A stretch of DNA of 64,000 nt from positions 1 through 64,000 of the forward strand of contig NZ_CAJYMO010000272.1 in NCBI RefSeq assembly GCF_913776365.1, given 5' to 3'. A program made the position numbers and the translations under genes. The DNA is from an uncultured Chryseobacterium sp. GTDB lineage: Bacteria > Bacteroidota > Bacteroidia > Flavobacteriales > Weeksellaceae. This document shows, one piece after another, positions 60,793 to 64,000 of the stretch; position 1 is the stretch's first letter; each line of letters opens with the position of its first letter. Below the pieces are notes generated by a model. The model saw only the letters and a list, made by a program, of their open reading frames with translations. It was not told the DNA's origin and made no database searches.

Positions 60793-61374
60793 ATGTTCAA
60801 GTTGAAACTTCCTACCGATCCGAGGTGGGCGAATATTGCGGAAGGAAACATTGAAGAAATTTTAACAGACCATGCCTGGTGCGAGCAGAAAGCGGCTACC
60901 AATGCCATTGGATTGATCACCATGCTTCCTGAATATCCTGAAATCGTAACGGAACTCCTGGCCATTGCCCAGGAGGAACTTGAGCATTTCGGCCAGGTTC
61001 ACGAGATCATCAGGAAAAGAGGGTATACCTTCGGCCGTACCCGGAAGGATGATTATGTAAATGAACTGGTAAACTTCATCCAGAAAGGCGGAAACAGGGA
61101 CGATCTTATTGTTGATAAAATGCTTTTTGCTGCGATGATCGAAGCACGGAGCTGTGAGCGATTCAAAGTGCTTACCGAAAACATAAAAGATGAAGAACTG
61201 AGGGACTTTTACAGAGAGCTGATGATTTCAGAAGCCAATCATTATACTACCTTTATCGGTTTTGCAAGACAGCTGGGCAATCCGGAGAAAGTAAATGCCC
61301 GCTGGGAGGAATGGCTGGAATACGAAGCAAAGATCATTCAGTCGTACGGAAAAGGAGAAACCATACACGGATAA
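60793..61374 (+). CDS. miaE: tRNA-(ms2io6A)-hydroxylase
   Basis: Diiron motif EELEHFGQVHEI, EARSCERFKVL, EANHYTTFI. Confidence 0.93.
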   Translation: MFKLKLPTDPRWANIAEGNIEEILTDHAWCEQKAATNAIGLITMLPEYPEIVTELLAIAQEELEHFGQVHEIIRKRGYTFGRTRKDDYVNELVNFIQKGGNRDDLIVDKMLFAAMIEARSCERFKVLTENIKDEELRDFYRELMISEANHYTTFIGFARQLGNPEKVNARWEEWLEYEAKIIQSYGKGETIHG

Positions 61375-61385
61375 AAAAACTGACT

Positions 61386-62003
61386 TTGAAAAAACTGACG
61401 TTTGAAAATATTGCCAATTTTTTCCTGAAAAATTTCTTTCAGGGACTCGTGATCATCGGTCCGATCGGGCTGACGATTTTCGTGATCTGGTATGTCGTAA
61501 CGTCAATTGACAATATCATCCCATCCGTGGCGAAGGAAATCCCGGGGCTGGTTTTTGTTTCTACCATCCTGATTACCGCTCTCCTGGGCTTCCTGGGAAA
61601 CAAATTTGTGGTCGGAAAATTCTTTTTCGATTCCATGGACCGCCTGCTGGAAAAGACGCCGGGTGTAAAACATATCTACACTCCGACCAAGGATGTGATG
61701 TCTTCTTTCGTCGGTGATAAGAAAAAATTCAATGATCCGGTTTGGGTCAAGACCAATGAAAACCCGGAAATATGGAGGATCGGCTTCCTGACCCAGAAAG
61801 AGATGGCCGATGTGGAAAAGCATAACTATGTAGCCGTTTACCTGCCTCATTCCTATGCCATTTCAGGCTGGGTGATCGTTACGGAAGAAAAAAACATCAA
61901 ACCGGTAGTGGGAATGACCGCGGCCTCTGCCATGAAGTTTGCTGTGAGCGGCGGTGTAGCCGGCTTCCATTCAGACGAAAACATCTTCAAAGCACCGGAA
62001 TAA
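61386..62003 (+). CDS. DUF502 family membrane protein (TTG start)
   Basis: IIGPIGLTIFVIWYVVTSID; TPGVKHIYTPTKDV; TTG at 61386 is better than ATG 61311, which overlaps miaE. Confidence 0.85.
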   Translation: MKKLTFENIANFFLKNFFQGLVIIGPIGLTIFVIWYVVTSIDNIIPSVAKEIPGLVFVSTILITALLGFLGNKFVVGKFFFDSMDRLLEKTPGVKHIYTPTKDVMSSFVGDKKKFNDPVWVKTNENPEIWRIGFLTQKEMADVEKHNYVAVYLPHSYAISGWVIVTEEKNIKPVVGMTAASAMKFAVSGGVAGFHSDENIFKAPE

Positions 62004-62240
62004 GTTCCTTTTATTCCCGGTCTCTCAACCGTTTATGTATTAAAACGGATCAACCCGTATTTTTATCCGGAACGGATATTCTCCATTCTGCCCGGCAAGA
62101 ATTGAGTCGCTGAAATATCTGTCTTTACAGGTTTCTCACGGGTTTTGTCCATGAAAATAAATAAAACGGCCCCGGACACGTTTATCCTATACGGACTTCT
62201 GTCCGCACCCATCTTTACAAATAATTTAATCCATATCATC

Positions 62241-63617
62241 ATGAATTTACCGTACGCGGAACCATTCCGCATTAAAATGATTGAGGAAATCCGCCAGTCA
62301 ACCAGAGAAGAAAGAGAGCAATGGCTCAAAGAAGCCAATTATAACCTGTTTAACCTGAAATCATCCCAGGTCTATATTGACCTGCTGACCGATTCCGGAA
62401 CCGGAGCGATGTCCGACAGGCAGTGGGGTGCCCTGATGACCGGTGACGAAAGCTATGCCGGATCCCGTTCTTTTGAGCAGCTGCACCAGACCGTCCAGAA
62501 CATCACGGGGTTCAAATACCTTCTGCCTACCCATCAGGGAAGAGCTGCTGAAAACGTTCTTTTCTCCGTACTGGTAAAGGAAGGCGACGTAGTTCCGGGA
62601 AACTCCCATTTCGACACGACTAAGGGACATATTGAATTCAGAAAGGCCCATGCAATCGACTGTACGATTGATGAAGCTTTTGATATCAATGACCTTCATC
62701 CTTTCAAAGGAAATATCAACCTTGAGAAGCTGGAAGAGGTTTACAAAAGCCATCCGAAAGAAAACATTCCGTTCTGCCTGATTACCATTACCTGCAACTC
62801 TTCAGGGGGCCAGCCTGTGTCTCTGGAAAACATGAAAGCCGTTAAAGAACTTTCCGACCAATACGGGGTTCCTGTCTTTTTTGATTCTGCCAGGTTTGCT
62901 GAAAATGCCTATTTCATTAAAAAAAGAGAAGCGGGCCAGGAAAACAGAACGATCAAGGACATCTGTAAAGAAATTTTCTCTTACGGAGACGGAATGACGA
63001 TGAGCTCCAAAAAGGACGGACTGGTGAACATCGGGGGCTTCATTGCTTTAAACAGTGAAGAGGTATTCAGGAAAGCATCCAATTTTACCATTATCTATGA
63101 AGGCTTTATCACCTACGGAGGGATGGCCGGAAGGGATATGGCAGCACTGGCCGTAGGACTTGACGAAGCCACTGAATTCGCTTATCTGGAAAGCCGTATT
63201 TCCCAGGTGGAATATCTTGGAAATAAACTGATTGAATACGGAATCCCGGTTCAGAAACCGATCGGCGGCCATGCCGTGTTTATCGATTCGCTGAACTTTC
63301 TGCCAAAAGTTGACCGTTCGGAATACCCTGCCCAGACGTTAGGTCTTGAAATTTACAAGGAAGCCGGCATCAGGACTGTTGAGATCGGAACCCTGCTTGC
63401 AGACCGCGATCCTCTTACCCGGCAGAACCGATATCCGAAACTGGAGCTGGTACGTCTGGCAATCCCGAGAAGGACTTACACCAACAACCATATGGATTAT
63501 ATTGCGGCGGCCATCAGCAATGTTTATGAAAGGCGTGACGAGATTGCAAAAGGCTACAGGATTACCTGGGAGCCGGACCTGTTGAGGCATTTTACGGTTC
63601 AGCTGGAAGAAGCTTAG
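62241..63617 (+). CDS. tnaA: Tryptophanase
   Basis: Aligned from memory to E. coli TnaA; FDTTKGH and GIRTVEIG favour tryptophanase over tyrosine phenol-lyase; MSSKKD PLP-Lys. Confidence 0.9.
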   Translation: MNLPYAEPFRIKMIEEIRQSTREEREQWLKEANYNLFNLKSSQVYIDLLTDSGTGAMSDRQWGALMTGDESYAGSRSFEQLHQTVQNITGFKYLLPTHQGRAAENVLFSVLVKEGDVVPGNSHFDTTKGHIEFRKAHAIDCTIDEAFDINDLHPFKGNINLEKLEEVYKSHPKENIPFCLITITCNSSGGQPVSLENMKAVKELSDQYGVPVFFDSARFAENAYFIKKREAGQENRTIKDICKEIFSYGDGMTMSSKKDGLVNIGGFIALNSEEVFRKASNFTIIYEGFITYGGMAGRDMAALAVGLDEATEFAYLESRISQVEYLGNKLIEYGIPVQKPIGGHAVFIDSLNFLPKVDRSEYPAQTLGLEIYKEAGIRTVEIGTLLADRDPLTRQNRYPKLELVRLAIPRRTYTNNHMDYIAAAISNVYERRDEIAKGYRITWEPDLLRHFTVQLEEA

Positions 63618-63686
63618 GTCGTTTTTTCATGTGAGATCTGTTTTTTTAATAAGAACAGACAGGTCAGATCTGGAAAAATCCTCAAA

Positions 63687-63722
63687 AAAAGCGGGCCCAT
63701 GTATTTTGTGTCCGCTTTTATT
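63687..63722. terminator. Hairpin between tnaA and the convergent gene
   Basis: aaaagcgg...ccgctttt followed by T-rich tract. Confidence 0.55.
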
Positions 63723-63740
63723 TTTATTCTTTAAAGGATA

Positions 63741-64000
63741 TTACTTTTTAGAAACTTTGTAGAGTTTGCCGCTGTCGGTAATCCCGTAAAGATTGCCGTC
63801 CATACCGTTGAGTACATCGCGGAACCTTTCATTCTGGTCCAGCAGCAGGCGTTCTTCCCCAACTACCTTATTATCCTTTATCACGATCCTGTTGATGTGT
63901 TTACCGCTAAGGCAGGCAATAAATAAGTTGTTTTTCCATTCAGGGATGCTGCCGGTATAAAAAGTAACCCCACTTGGCGATACCACCGGATCCCAGTAAT
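63741..64000 (-). CDS. PQQ-dependent sugar dehydrogenase, C-terminal part (truncated by window edge)
   Basis: YWDPVVSPSGVTFYTG...NLFIACLSGKHINRI...FRDVLNGMDGNLYGITDSGKLYKV. Confidence 0.8.
   Translation of the reverse strand, partial: YWDPVVSPSGVTFYTGSIPEWKNNLFIACLSGKHINRIVIKDNKVVGEERLLLDQNERFRDVLNGMDGNLYGITDSGKLYKVSKK

Noticed and set aside
1-64000. CRISPR arrays, transposases, prophage genes, rRNA
   Set aside because: None seen: no regularly spaced direct repeats with unique spacers, no recognisable transposase/integrase/structural phage proteins, no rRNA signature.

Overview
This window looks like chromosomal DNA from a Chryseobacterium-like member of the Flavobacteriia. The evidence is the recurring TTG-N19/20-TAnnTTTG promoters, Bacteroidetes-type gene families (DUF4835, DUF5686, BamD/RpoZ/CoaBC/RecN synteny, type III glutamine synthetase) and tryptophanase. 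It is densely coded and mostly housekeeping: an M1 peptidase, glnN, the mreBCD-mrdA-rodA cell-shape cluster, hemACDE, an ABC exporter, the bamD-rpoZ-coaBC-DUF4835-recN block, tatD/tcdA/rnpA, miaB with a sigma-54 activator and lptE, poxB with an MFS transporter, lysA, a DnaQ-type exonuclease, a HerA-like ATPase, an MBL-rhodanese fusion with thioredoxin, rseP, tandem tRNA-Asn genes, rpmA/rplU, miaE and tryptophanase. I found no CRISPR array, prophage, transposase or recognisable defence island. The best candidates for under-described biology are: an orphan double-glycine-leader peptide with six cysteines (57066-57251); a DEDDh exonuclease apparently fused to a degenerate GIY-YIG-like domain; a strong orphan terminator hairpin in an 870-bp gap with no ORF; a 50-aa ORF directly behind miaB that is absent from the ORF track; a TAAACG-TT-CGTTTA operator-like palindrome upstream of a TetR gene; duplicated tRNA-Asn units with covarying terminators; and heptameric tandem repeats. 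All family names come from reading the proteins by eye; no database search was run.
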